Shown: positions 45,586 through 58,200, counted from the first letter of the stretch. The stretch: DNA of 64,000 nucleotides from CAYTZN01 sp964442495 (GCA_964442495.1 CAYTZN010000009.1:38156-102155), one strand, 5' to 3'. Numbers and translations: made by a program. The notes: a model not told the origin generated them from the sequence alone.

Positions 45586-47955
45586 ATGATGCAGGAACCA
45601 TTTTTCGTCAAAAAAGTGGCGGTTCTCGGTGCAGGTGTTATGGGCGCACAGATTGCAGCACTTTGTGTGAATGCAGGAATAGAGACATTGTTGTTTGATT
45701 TGCCCGCTAAAGAGGGTGGGCATAATGCGATAGTGGATAAAGCCATTGCTCAGTTAACTAAATTAAAACCTTCACCATTAGGTATGGCAGCCGCGGCTTC
45801 TTTTTTAACAGCATGTAATTATGAAGATGATTTAGCACGCCTTTCTAGCTGCGATGTGATCATTGAGGCTATTGCTGAGCGTCTTGATTGGAAAGAGGGG
45901 CTTTATCAAAAAATTTCGCCCTATCTCAGCAAAAAATCAATTTTAGTCAGCAATACTTCAGGTTTAAGTATTAACGCTTTAGCAAGTGTGTTGCCAGCGG
46001 TTCACCATGAGCGCTTTTGTGGGGTGCATTTTTTTAATCCACCACGGTACATGCACTTAGCGGAGCTTATACCCGCAAAAAATACATCGCCTGCACTGTT
46101 AGATAATTTGGAAACATGGTTGACCAGCCGATTGGGTAAAGGTGTGGTTCGAGCTAAAGACACCCCTAATTTTATTGCAAACCGGGTTGGGGTATTTTCA
46201 TTGTTGGTGACACTACACCATGCAGAACAATACGGCTTGGGCTTGGATGATGTGGATGCATTAACAGGTGCATTATTGGGTCGTCCAAAATCAGCGACAT
46301 TTCGCACCATGGACGTGGTGGGTTTAGACACCATGCAGCATGTGGTATCGACCATGCAACAACAATTAACGGCTGATCCATGGCATGCTCTTTTTACCTT
46401 ACCAGCATGGCTTATGGGATTAATTAAAGAGGGGCATTTGGGACAAAAATCAGGCCAGGGTATTTATCGTAAAAATGGCAAAGCAATCGATGTTTATGAT
46501 GTGGAGCAAGGGGGATATCGTTTGGCTAGAGGTCGCGTCAGTGATGAGGTTATAGCCATCATGAAATTGCCAGATGCTCATCTTCGCATGCAAGGGCTTA
46601 TCGCCTCAAACGAACCTCAAGCCCAGTTCTTAGTAGCTTGTTTTCGCGATCTATTTCATTACTGCGCGTATTTCCTGGAGGATATTGCAGGCAGTGTGCG
46701 TGATGTCGATTTAGCGCTTCGCTGGGGGTTTGGGTGGATGTCTGGCCCCTTTGAGACTTGGCAGGAGGCAGGCATTGCTGACATGTTAAAGCTGATGGAT
46801 AACGCCATTGATAGGGGTGAGTCTTTAAGTCACGCACCACTGCCGACATGGGTGTCTACCTTACCTGCATTTTACAATGAAGAGGGTGCCTTTTCGCCTA
46901 AAGAAAAGAGGTTTAAAAAACGGAGTTCACTCCCCGTATACCAGCGTCAATTTTTTCCAGACAGTGTTCTTGGCGAGTCAGCGCCTTCTTACAAAACCTT
47001 GTTTGAGAATGAAGGCGTTCGGCTTTGGTCATTTAAAGACGACGTGGCTGTGATTCAATTTAAAAGCAAAGCCAACACCATTGGTCAGTCGGTTCTTGAT
47101 GGGTTTAATGAAGCGTTAAGCCTTGTTGAACAACAATATCAGGGGCTTATCCTCTATCAGCATGATGCTAATAATTTCAGCTCAGGTGCTGATTTAAGAG
47201 GGGTGGCATCACTTATACAAAGTAATCAGTGGGCGGCACTTGAAGCAATGATAGAGCAATTCCAACAGTTGGCCATGCGCATCAAATACAGCGCTACTCC
47301 AGTCGTTGCCGCATTACGAGGTCGAGCCTTGGGCGGTGGATGTGAGCTGATGATGCACTGCAGTCGAGTGGTCGCCGCATTTGAGTCTTATCCTGGCTTG
47401 GTAGAAGTAGGGGTGGGTTTGATACCTGCTGGGGGTGGCTGTAAAGAACTTGCCAAACGTGCGGCTTTCAAAAGTATACGTCAGGACCTCATGGCTTATA
47501 TTCAACCCTATTTTGAACAAATTGCTACGGCTGCCGTGGCTAGCAGTGCTCCAGACGCGTTACAGCGGGGGTATTTGCAAGAAAAAGACACGTGGGTGAT
47601 GCACCGTGATGAGGTGTTGTTTGCCGCGCTAGCAGCCATTAAAGCAATGCAAGCGGCCAATTACAGCCCATCTATGTCTTCAACCTTTCCAGTGGCTGGC
47701 CGTGAAGGACATGCACGGTTACAAGTGGGGCTTGTGAATTGGTTGGAGGGCGGTTTTATTTCTGAGTATGATTACTTCCTTACCAATCAATTGGCGTCTG
47801 TTTTATGTGGTGGGGATGTGTATGAAAACACGTTGGTTGATGAGGCGTGGATATTACGCTTAGAAAAAGAAGCGTTCATGACGCTTGCAGGTACAGACCT
47901 GACCCAAGCACGTATCCGTCATTTATTAGAAACAGGCAAGCCATTGCACAATTAG
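45586..47955 (+). CDS. fadB: Bifunctional 3-hydroxyacyl-CoA dehydrogenase / enoyl-CoA hydratase
   Basis: 789 residues. The NAD domain is at the N-terminus (VAVLGAGVMGAQIAALCVNAG), with NTSGLSINALA and FCGVHFFNPPRYMHLAELI. 3HCDH C-terminal domains occupy about 185-420, and a crotonase (enoyl-CoA hydratase) domain lies at the C-terminus (NNFSSGADLRGVA, ALRGRALGGGCELMMHCSRVV, VGLIPAGGGCKELAKRA). E. coli FadB has the opposite domain order; this arrangement is the FadB/FadN-like type seen in Legionella and many others. Start: TTG-ATG-ATG run; GGGGA favours the ATG at 45586. fadA follows after 11 bases. Confidence 0.92.
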   Translation: MMQEPFFVKKVAVLGAGVMGAQIAALCVNAGIETLLFDLPAKEGGHNAIVDKAIAQLTKLKPSPLGMAAAASFLTACNYEDDLARLSSCDVIIEAIAERLDWKEGLYQKISPYLSKKSILVSNTSGLSINALASVLPAVHHERFCGVHFFNPPRYMHLAELIPAKNTSPALLDNLETWLTSRLGKGVVRAKDTPNFIANRVGVFSLLVTLHHAEQYGLGLDDVDALTGALLGRPKSATFRTMDVVGLDTMQHVVSTMQQQLTADPWHALFTLPAWLMGLIKEGHLGQKSGQGIYRKNGKAIDVYDVEQGGYRLARGRVSDEVIAIMKLPDAHLRMQGLIASNEPQAQFLVACFRDLFHYCAYFLEDIAGSVRDVDLALRWGFGWMSGPFETWQEAGIADMLKLMDNAIDRGESLSHAPLPTWVSTLPAFYNEEGAFSPKEKRFKKRSSLPVYQRQFFPDSVLGESAPSYKTLFENEGVRLWSFKDDVAVIQFKSKANTIGQSVLDGFNEALSLVEQQYQGLILYQHDANNFSSGADLRGVASLIQSNQWAALEAMIEQFQQLAMRIKYSATPVVAALRGRALGGGCELMMHCSRVVAAFESYPGLVEVGVGLIPAGGGCKELAKRAAFKSIRQDLMAYIQPYFEQIATAAVASSAPDALQRGYLQEKDTWVMHRDEVLFAALAAIKAMQAANYSPSMSSTFPVAGREGHARLQVGLVNWLEGGFISEYDYFLTNQLASVLCGGDVYENTLVDEAWILRLEKEAFMTLAGTDLTQARIRHLLETGKPLHN

Positions 47956-47966
47956 GAGATAGAGTA

Positions 47967-49151
47967 ATGACAAACGTTTATGTGGTTGATGTGTTACGTA
48001 GCCCTGTTGGGAAAGCCCCACGAGGGGTGTTTAAAGACACGTTGCCAGATTTTTTACTAAGCCACACAATAAAAAATTTAAAAACACGTCATCCAGGTGT
48101 TGATTGGCAAGTGGTGGGGGATGTTGTTATCGGTTGCGCTATGCCCGAAGCCGAGCAGGGCATGAATGTGGCGCGTATTGCCTCGTTGCTAGCGGACTTG
48201 CCTGAGTCGGTTCCTGCAATGACCATCAATCGGTTTTGTTCTTCTGGGGTTCAAAGCATTGCAACGGCAGCGTCCTCTATTAAAAGTGGTGACATGACAC
48301 TCGCTTTAGCCGGTGGTGTAGAGAGCATGTCTATGGTGCCGTTAGGCGGCAATAAATACACAGCAAACCCCGAAATCTTCACCAATGAGCACATTGGTAT
48401 TGCCTATGGAATGGGAGTCACTGCTGAAAAAGTCGCCGAGCGGTGGAAAATAACCCGAGAGGAGCAAGATGAATTTGCGGCAGAAAGCCATAAGCGCGCG
48501 ATCACCGCTCAACAACGAGGAGATTTTAAAGCAGAAATTTCCCCAATAGAGATTATCAATCGGGAGGTATGTTTAAAATCGTCAACGCTCCTTTGTAGGT
48601 CGCGTATCATCAGTGAAGACGAAGGGCCACGTGCAGACACGTCCTACGATGCTATTTCACGGTTAAGACCTGTGTTTGCTGCAAGGGGTACGGTTACTGC
48701 AGGGAATAGTTCTCAAACCAGTGATGGTGCGGGCATTGCTTTATTGGCAAATGAGGATGCTTTAACGCGCTATAATCTCAAACCCATGGGGCGATTACTG
48801 AGTTTTGCAGTGGCCGGTGTACCCCCTGAAATCATGGGCATTGGTCCTGTGCATGCTATTCCTTTGGCGTTAAAAAAAGCAGGTATTACCATTGAGCAGT
48901 TGGATTGGATTGAGCTCAATGAAGCTTTTGCAGCCCAAGCATTGGCGGTGATTAAAGAGCTTCATCTTCCTCGTGAGAAAGTAAATCCTTTGGGCGGTGC
49001 AATTGCTCTAGGCCATCCTTTAGGCGCTACCGGTACGATAAGAACGGCAACTTTGTTACATGGTTTACGGCGAACGGGTGGGCGTTATGGCATGGTGACC
49101 ATGTGTATAGGGACAGGGATGGGTGCTGCAGCTATTTTTGAGGCTTTGTAA
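47967..49151 (+). CDS. fadA: Acetyl-CoA acyltransferase (3-ketoacyl-CoA thiolase)
   Basis: 394 residues. Nucleophile Cys in TINRFCSSGVQSIA, His in GGAIALGHPLGATG, and the second Cys in MCIGTGMGAAAIF. The enzyme cleaves 3-ketoacyl-CoA to acetyl-CoA, forming the beta-oxidation pair with the preceding gene. The frame extends 40 codons upstream into fadB, but AGGAG at 47954-47958 sets the start at 47967. The last gene of the operon; a family A repeat pair follows the stop. Confidence 0.95.
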   Translation: MTNVYVVDVLRSPVGKAPRGVFKDTLPDFLLSHTIKNLKTRHPGVDWQVVGDVVIGCAMPEAEQGMNVARIASLLADLPESVPAMTINRFCSSGVQSIATAASSIKSGDMTLALAGGVESMSMVPLGGNKYTANPEIFTNEHIGIAYGMGVTAEKVAERWKITREEQDEFAAESHKRAITAQQRGDFKAEISPIEIINREVCLKSSTLLCRSRIISEDEGPRADTSYDAISRLRPVFAARGTVTAGNSSQTSDGAGIALLANEDALTRYNLKPMGRLLSFAVAGVPPEIMGIGPVHAIPLALKKAGITIEQLDWIELNEAFAAQALAVIKELHLPREKVNPLGGAIALGHPLGATGTIRTATLLHGLRRTGGRYGMVTMCIGTGMGAAAIFEAL

Positions 49152-49210
49152 ATTTTAATTTACTAGAGTGAAGCAATGTGGTTTTTATTTATTAAACGTC
49201 ATAAAGAATC

Positions 49211-49275
49211 CATCTACCACCGCTTGTCTGCGATATCTAGAGATCTAGTGGATACTGCAGACAAGCCCTGAGCGA
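49211..49275. repeat. Inverted pair of family A palindromic repeats (copies 3 and 4)
   Basis: CTTGTCTGCGATATC and, inverted 13 bases later, GATACTGCAGACAAG pair over 13 of 15 positions. Each half matches the GACAAG-GCGG core at 16138 and 29721. Placed just after fadA, it could act as a transcript-stabilising or terminating hairpin. Confidence 0.6.
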
Positions 49276-49404
49276 TCTTCATTTTTTTATATAGGAGCCT
49301 CTAGTTGAGTCTCTTTATTTATCTGAAGTAACATTTTCAGAGCTCTGAAAAATTGTAAGTAAAATTTATAAAGCAATAAATAGGGCTTACAAACATCATC
49401 AACC

Positions 49405-49506
49405 TTAAATGTCCTTCTTTTTAGCGCGTTTTTCAGCTCTTTTTTCACCCGCTGTTTTGAGTGGCTTCTTTTTTGTTTCTTTCTTTTTATCTTGATTTTT
49501 ACTCAT
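49405..49506 (-). CDS. 33-residue Lys-rich basic mini-protein
   Basis: A short frame on the minus strand: MSKNQDKKKETKKKPLKTAG followed by EKRAEKRAKKKDI. It has about fifteen lysines or arginines among 33 residues, no hydrophobic segment, and a GAGA about 8 bases before the ATG. Small basic proteins of this kind recur in proteobacterial genomes; a nucleic-acid-binding role is a guess. It lies alone between fadA and the orphan gene at 49749. The ATG, RBS and composition together make a real gene plausible. Confidence 0.5.
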   Translation of the reverse strand: MSKNQDKKKETKKKPLKTAGEKRAEKRAKKKDI

Positions 49507-49748
49507 ATTGGCATTCTCGTAATGGTTAATGAATGGTCTTACGGCACCTTTCATTTGTAACAAAGGTATATTTTCATGACCGCAGTTATTATATACCCAT
49601 GCTTGTTATAGAAATCAACAGCATTATAGAAAGGTGAGTTAAAACGTGAGCTGATGTAGGAGCTATAGAAAATCGAGCCTTTAAACGTGTAAGCCAATAA
49701 ATAAAATTTAGTCTATAATTTAATCATGTTGAATTAATAGTGTTAATT

Positions 49749-50510
49749 ATGACCAAGGATTTGCAAAATAACCAAGGTATATATAACGCTCTTGAACATG
49801 GGGATTTTTCTCGAAATGCCGATCTGTCTCAATTGATAAAAGATTGGCCGCGATTGAGCCATGTTATTCATATTAACGGGCAGCCCCTGAGTAAATTATT
49901 TGAGGATAGAGAGCTTCATTTTGATGAAGAGACGGATATTCAGGACCATAAAGTACAGGCTGACTTTAAAAAAGTTCTAGACATGCTCCTGCCGAAAAGT
50001 CTCTCTTCACAACACAATGAAGATATATATCAGCAATTGTCAAGTGTGTTGCATCAGGGTGGGCTTTTGGCCAGTTTGGAGACCCAAATTGTAAAAACCT
50101 TGACAGATTCAGGGCGAATGTTAGATAGCGTAAAAAAAAACATGTCGCGTCGTGTTGATTTAAATACAACTGAAACAGGCTTTTCTGTAAAAGAGCTTTT
50201 TATATATAACGGTAATATTTCACAAAGAAACCCCGATGAGCCTGAGTTTGTACAAAAGCCCAATGCAAGCGCATTGCTTACAGGTAAATGTGAATACGAT
50301 GTTGTGGTTGATAAAGTAAATATTGCTACTACACTTAAAGAAATGTTGATAAGCACGAAAGAGTCAGGTCTAGAGAAAATATTAGAAAAAGGCCCACTAA
50401 TGTTGAAATCTCAAACTATTAAACAAGGTCTTAAGGAATTAATAAGTAGTCAGCCTTCGGCAATACCAGCTGTTGACGATAGTGATATTAGTGATGGGCC
50501 AAAGCGCTAG
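49749..50510 (+). CDS. Orphan cytoplasmic protein (possible effector)
   Basis: 253 residues from the ATG at 49749 (three codons inside a slightly longer frame starting with GTG). No recognised domain, signal peptide or membrane segment. Mostly helical and polar; contains DWPRLSHVIHINGQPLSKLF, VLHQGGLLASLETQIVKTL and ends with a Ser/Asp-rich tail (PAVDDSDISDGPKR). The region upstream is strongly AT-rich. Orphan character and the polar C-terminus would suit a Dot/Icm-translocated protein, but no specific signal can be claimed. Convergent with rmuC, separated by a hairpin terminator. Confidence 0.65.
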   Translation: MTKDLQNNQGIYNALEHGDFSRNADLSQLIKDWPRLSHVIHINGQPLSKLFEDRELHFDEETDIQDHKVQADFKKVLDMLLPKSLSSQHNEDIYQQLSSVLHQGGLLASLETQIVKTLTDSGRMLDSVKKNMSRRVDLNTTETGFSVKELFIYNGNISQRNPDEPEFVQKPNASALLTGKCEYDVVVDKVNIATTLKEMLISTKESGLEKILEKGPLMLKSQTIKQGLKELISSQPSAIPAVDDSDISDGPKR

Positions 50511-50625
50511 ATAACCTAGACAAGTTGGTTGGGTGATTATAATACAATGACACCGACGACTTACTCACAATATCTGTGGATAAGTGTGTGGTGAAAGTGA
50601 AGATAAGGCGGTAGAGATTGATTTT

Positions 50626-50661
50626 GCGGGTAGATTCATAAATTAATCTACCCGCTTTAAT
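50626..50661. terminator. Hairpin terminator between convergent genes
   Basis: GCGGGTAGATT and AATCTACCCGC form a perfect 11-pair stem around an eight-base AT loop, followed by TTTAATTA. It lies between the orphan gene and the rmuC 3' end; it probably serves the plus-strand transcript and may also stop the opposite one. Confidence 0.75.
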
Positions 50662-50720
50662 TAGAATAAAGTGCTTTAAAATGATGCCCAATGAGCCATG
50701 AAACTGCTTATCCTATAGTA

Positions 50721-51950
50721 TTAATCCTCAATCAAAGCGAGCTCAGTTGTTTCTAATTCTACGGCTTCAATTTTTTGAAAACGTTGGGTGATTTTTTTAG
50801 CAGATGTGTTTACTTCATTGACATCTTGATGGGCTAAATCAATGTGTTTAGATAGCTTATCCATGCGTTTTTCAAAGCGTAGGAAATCATCTGCGAGCGC
50901 GTGCAAATGTTTTTGGATGATGTGGACTTGTTTGCGAGTGGCATCGTCCTTTAGTACAGCCCTTGCTGTGGTTAAGACGGCCATGAGTGTGCTCGGGGAT
51001 ACCAACCATACTTTTAGACGTTGTGACATGGCGATGATTTCTGGGTAATTGGCATGTACTTCTGCAAAAATGGATTCAGCTGGAATAAACATCACCGCAC
51101 CATCTGTTGTTTCATTAGGAATAATATATTTTTCAGCAATATCCTTGATGTGTTTTTGTATGTCTTGTCGAAATTGTTGTTGAAGGGTTTTTCTTTCTGC
51201 TGAAGCAGCGTCTGTGTTCATGAGTTTTTGATAAGTTTCTAAAGGAAATTTAGCATCAATGACCACGTTACCTGTGGGCTCTGGTAAGAATAAAATACAG
51301 TCGGCACGTTTTTGGTTACTTAGCGTATATTGCAGACTATAGTGGTTGCTTGGAATCATGTTGGCAATTAATGTAGCTAGTTGTACTTCACCAAAGGCAC
51401 CCCGGGCTCGTTTATCAATCAGTACGTCCTGGAGACTCATCACATGTGAAGACAATTCAGTGATTTGCTTTTGTGCTTCATCAATAATGGTTAAGCGTCG
51501 AACAACGTCAGTAAAGGTTGATGATGTTTTTTCAAAACCTTCGGTGAGCCGATGATTGACTTGTTGTGTGAGGCTTTGTAAATGGGTGCGTATTTCTTCG
51601 GTGAGGGTATGAAGATGAGATGTGAGTGAGCTTGAGTGTTGTTTAAAACTATGGGTCATTTGTTCCCGCACATCGCCCATTTGTGTTTGCATGGTGCTTG
51701 TGATGAGCTGTTGATTGCTAAGTTGTGTTTGTGCCATTTTTTCATGAAGCGTATGTTGTCCTGACTGAACCATCTGTTGAATATCTATATGAAGCTGGTG
51801 AATTTGCGTGGTAAACGCGGATTGTAATTTTTCATAATACATGTCCGCTTGTAATTTCTGGTCTCGAACGTGCTTTAAAAGCCAGACGAGAAGCAATGCA
51901 ATACTAATGCTTATGGTTTCAAGAATAGGGACACCGGATAAGTTCAACAT
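50721..51950 (-). CDS. rmuC: RmuC-family DNA recombination limiting protein
   Basis: 409 residues. One N-terminal membrane helix (ETISISIALLLVWLL), a long coiled coil (residues ~40-190, Gln/His/Leu-rich), then the conserved RmuC nuclease-like core: RGAFGEVQLATLI, RADCILFLPEPTGNVVIDAKFPLETYQKL and GAVMFIPAESIFAEVHA. RmuC restrains inverted-repeat-driven recombination in E. coli. It stands alone, upstream of ligA in divergent orientation. Confidence 0.94.
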   Translation of the reverse strand: MLNLSGVPILETISISIALLLVWLLKHVRDQKLQADMYYEKLQSAFTTQIHQLHIDIQQMVQSGQHTLHEKMAQTQLSNQQLITSTMQTQMGDVREQMTHSFKQHSSSLTSHLHTLTEEIRTHLQSLTQQVNHRLTEGFEKTSSTFTDVVRRLTIIDEAQKQITELSSHVMSLQDVLIDKRARGAFGEVQLATLIANMIPSNHYSLQYTLSNQKRADCILFLPEPTGNVVIDAKFPLETYQKLMNTDAASAERKTLQQQFRQDIQKHIKDIAEKYIIPNETTDGAVMFIPAESIFAEVHANYPEIIAMSQRLKVWLVSPSTLMAVLTTARAVLKDDATRKQVHIIQKHLHALADDFLRFEKRMDKLSKHIDLAHQDVNEVNTSAKKITQRFQKIEAVELETTELALIED

Positions 51951-52095
51951 ACTGGCCTTGCAAAAAAAAATGTTGGCACAGTATACAGCCCTTTAATAGC
52001 AGCAGGGTAGTGGGGCCTTTAATTCATATTTATGGGGTAGGGGTTAGGTTATTTTCTTTTAAAAAGATCGTTTTACATGAAAAAAAAAGTGATAA

Positions 52096-54158
<2,063 letters not shown>

Positions 54159-54222
54159 TATTGTTTAATGTGGGATTGCATTATAGGATGTAGGTTTGTA
54201 GAAATAGACTAAGGACAGTTTA

Positions 54223-55002
54223 ATGCTCTTTAATAAACCATCAAGATTTCTTTTCTTGGCTTCTTTAAGTGTTTCGTCTGTTTTTGCTGGAGGTTTGGCG
54301 AGTTCTAATGAAGGTCTTTCAGTGCCTTCTAAATGGTCTTTATCGTCATTAAAAGACGGGCACCCGGTTTTTCAGTTGGGTGGTTATTGTGGAATACAAG
54401 GAAAAGAACAACACATTGATATTGATAGTTTGATTGGGGATACGTTCAATACTGTGGAAACTCGTCAAGCGAGTAATGGTGTAGCGGGAATAGGTTATTT
54501 TATAGAGGGGCAAGATAAAGGCTCTTTTGCAATGAGTTATGGGGTTAACGCTTTTTATTTGGCTAAAACTTCAGCATCAGGAAACGTTATTCAAGAAAAT
54601 TTATTTACCAACTTATCTTATGGTTACCATATTACGCATTATCCTGTGTATGCAATTGCTAAATCCACGTGGGATCTAAAATCATCTAAATATGCTCTTA
54701 CTGTGGACGCAGGCATTGGTCCTAATTTTATGCGGGCTAATGGGTTTCAAGAGCATTCGCTTGATGGTGGAGTGACCGTTCCTGATAACATATTTTCAGC
54801 TTATACCTCAACAGTGTTTAGTGCTACTGCAGGTGTTGGCGTGAAAATTAATAATATGTTTGGTAGTGCTCCATTGGAGTGTGGTTATCGGTTCTTTTAT
54901 TTAGGTCAGGGGCGCTTTAATAATACAACCAATCAAGTATTAAATACTTTTAGCACAGGCACGGCTTATGGAAATGCTATTTTGTGCGCAATTACGGTTT
55001 AA
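54223..55002 (+). CDS. Putative outer-membrane beta-barrel protein
   Basis: 259 residues. A signal peptide (FLFLASLSVSSVFAGG, cleavage near residue 23) is followed by alternating short amphipathic strands rich in Gly, Tyr and Ser: PVFQLGGYCGIQG, GSFAMSYGVNAFYLA, NLFTNLSYGYHITHYPVYA, ALTVDAGIGPNFM, VFSATAGVGVKIN and LECGYRFFYLGQGRF. The pattern suggests a small outer-membrane barrel of 8-10 strands, of the type common in Legionella. Function is not recognisable. Monocistronic, with a terminator-like hairpin between it and ligA. Confidence 0.75.
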   Translation: MLFNKPSRFLFLASLSVSSVFAGGLASSNEGLSVPSKWSLSSLKDGHPVFQLGGYCGIQGKEQHIDIDSLIGDTFNTVETRQASNGVAGIGYFIEGQDKGSFAMSYGVNAFYLAKTSASGNVIQENLFTNLSYGYHITHYPVYAIAKSTWDLKSSKYALTVDAGIGPNFMRANGFQEHSLDGGVTVPDNIFSAYTSTVFSATAGVGVKINNMFGSAPLECGYRFFYLGQGRFNNTTNQVLNTFSTGTAYGNAILCAITV

Positions 55003-55229
55003 GTAAAAGATGCGGATGCTAATGATGCGCCCTTATTCAACTCTTCTTAGTAAAAGTCTTTTTGCATGTGATGGGGTTCTTCAGTTGCTCTTTAACAAGA
55101 GACCAAGCTGCTGTCGTTTTTTAGCAATTTTTCATGCTTTGACTTTACCAAGAGAAGACAAGGTTTTTTATCCAAGACAATGATTGTATACTTAGCAGAG
55201 CCTAGTAATACAGTTCTCCCACGATTTCA

Positions 55230-58200
55230 ATGAGTTTGCCTTTTATGCAAGAGCGTTTTGTTCATTTACATCTACATACTGAATTTTCCATCGTTGATGG
55301 GCTGGTACAAATACATCCGCTTTTAGACGCATTACGTAAAAATGTGATGAATGCAGTGGCCATTACTGATTTTTGTAATTTATTTGCGGTGGTTAAATTT
55401 TTTCAGGCCGCCACGGCAGTTGGAATAAAGCCCATTTTAGGTTGTGACTTGCCTTGCCATTATCCAGAAAAGCCAACATTGGTCTCGTCGCTTGTTCTTC
55501 TTTGTCAAAATGATATAGGTTATAAAAATTTAACGCGCTTGGTTTCTAAGGCTTATCAAGAGGGTCAATATCAAGGGCAACCCCGTGTTCAACATTCATG
55601 GATAGAAGAGCATGCGAGTGGTTTGATTGCCTTGTCTGGTGGTCGTTTTGGGAGCATTGGTCAGGCGTTGCTAGCAAACGATGAAAAACGTGCCTACGAG
55701 CTTGCTAAAGAATTCATGCGTGTGTTCCCGGATCGGTTTTATCTCGAGATTCAACGCACAGGTCGTCCACAAGAGCATGAATACAATGCAGCGGTCGTGC
55801 GCATGGCGGAAGTTTTACAGCTGCCGTTGGTGGCCACCAATGATGTGCGATTTTTAAATAGAGATGATCATGATGCGCATGAGGCACGGGTTTGTATTCA
55901 TGAGGGTTACGCCTTGGCTGATCCACGGCGTAATGTTATTTACAGTGCTGAGCAATATTTACGTTCCACTGAGGAAATGGTGACATTGTTCAGTGATTTA
56001 CCTCAAGCGCTTCAAAATACGGTTGAAATCAGTAAACGATGCACAGTAAAACTCGATTTAGGCAATAATTATTTACCCAATTTCCCCATCCCGGATGGCT
56101 CATCTGCTGATGTTTATCTTTCAAAACTTGCAAAGCTAGGGCTTGATAAGCGCTTAATTAAAATATGCGAAAGTCAGACTGCAACCGAATCTTTAGATTC
56201 TGTGCGGGTTCCTTATGATGAGCGCTTACAAGTTGAATTAAGCGTTATTAATTCCATGGGGTTCGCTGGTTATTTTTTAATTGTGGCTGATTTTATCCAA
56301 TGGGCCAAACAAAACGGTGTGCCGGTAGGTCCGGGGCGTGGTTCGGGTGCTGGCTCTTTGGTGGCTTATTCTTTAGATATCACCGACCTTGACCCGTTGC
56401 AGTATGAGTTGCTCTTTGAGCGGTTTTTAAACCCTGAGCGTGTCTCCATGCCAGACTTTGATATCGATTTTTGCATGGAAGGTCGAGATAGGGTTATTGA
56501 ATATGTCGCTGAAAAATATGGTCGGCAGAGTGTGTCACAAATTATTACTTTTGGCACCATGGCTGCAAAAGCTGTCGTGAGAGATGTTGGGCGTGTCTTA
56601 GGTCACCCCTATGGTTTTGTAGACAAGCTCGCTAAATTAATCCCTTTTGAAATAGGCATTACTTTAAATAAAGCCCTGGAGTTGCAAGATGAATTGCATC
56701 GCCGTTACCAAGATGAAGAGGATGTTAAAGAGCTTTTTGATTTGGCTTTAAAACTCGAAGGAATAACCCGTAATGCCGGAAAGCACGCGGGGGGGGTGGT
56801 TATTGCGCCGTCTGAATTAAGTGATTTTACAGCCATTTATTGTGAGCAAGGCTCCACCCAGTTGGTAAGTCAGTTTGATAAAGATGATGTAGAAGCGGCC
56901 GGTTTGGTTAAGTTTGACTTCTTAGGGTTACGCACACTGACCATCATTAATTGGGCGTTGATCACTATTAATCGCCAACGTGTAGAAGAAAAATTACCGC
57001 CGATAGATATCAGTGAAATTCCAACCGATGACAAAGCTACATTCGATTTATTAAAGGCATGTCAAACCACGGCCGTTTTTCAGCTTGAGTCGCGCGGTAT
57101 GAAAGAGCTGATTCATCGCTTACAACCAGATTGTTTTGAAGAAATTATTGCATTGGTTGCGCTGTTTCGGCCGGGGCCATTGCAATCAGGCATGGTCGAT
57201 GACTTTATCGATAGAAAGCATAAGCGGGCTAAGGTTGAATATCCCCATATGGATTTATTACCCATATTAAAACCAACGTATGGCGTTATTCTTTATCAAG
57301 AGCAGGTCATGCAAATTGCCCAGGTTTTAGCCAACTACACGTTGGGGGCGGCGGATCTTTTACGACGTGCTATGGGTAAGAAAAAGCCTGAGGAAATGGC
57401 ACAGCAGCGTACTATTTTCACTGAGGGTGCGGTAGCTCGTGATGTGGATGCTGACGTGGCCACTACCATTTTTGACTTGATGGAAAAATTTGCAGGCTAT
57501 GGGTTTAATAAATCTCACTCAGCAGCTTACGCGTTGGTTGCTTATCAAACCGCTTGGTTAAAAACGCATTATCCTGCAGCCTTTATGGCGGCTGTTCTTT
57601 CTTCTGACATGGACAATACCGATAAAGTAGTGATTTTTATTCGGGAGTGCGCCCAGATGAATTTAACGGTTTTACCTCCCTCTATCAATCGATCACATTA
57701 TTCCTTTACGGTGCTTGATGAGCGAACCATTATTTATGGTTTAGGCGCTATTAAAGGAGTGGGGGAATCGGCTATTCAATGTATTATTGAAGAACGTGAT
57801 GCCGAGGGGGCTTTTGAAGGATTGTTTGGTTTTTGTCAGCGTGTAGACATGCGGCGTGTGAACCGGCGAGTTCTAGAGGCATTGATAAAAAGTGGTGGTT
57901 TTGATGATTGGGGTATCGAACGTGCCGTGCTTTATGAGTCTATTGATAAAGCGGTACAGGTTGGTGCCAAATTTCATCAAAATAAATCCAGTGGCCAGCA
58001 AGATTTATTTTCGCTGCTAGAAGACCACTTGGTGGTTGAGGATTATGTTCCTTGTAAAGCGTGGAGTGCAAAAGCGCGTTTAAATGGTGAAAAAGAAACG
58101 TTAGGGTTTTACCTAACAGGGCATCCCGCTGATAGTTATCAAAAAGAGCTAGCGGGTTTTATTCAACCTATTGCAAAACTCAGTGTGTCAAGCAGTCGAA

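Noticed and set aside
47847..47966. 40-codon N-terminal extension of fadA inside fadB
   Set aside because: Thiolase homology starts at the ATG at 47967, which has its own AGGAG.
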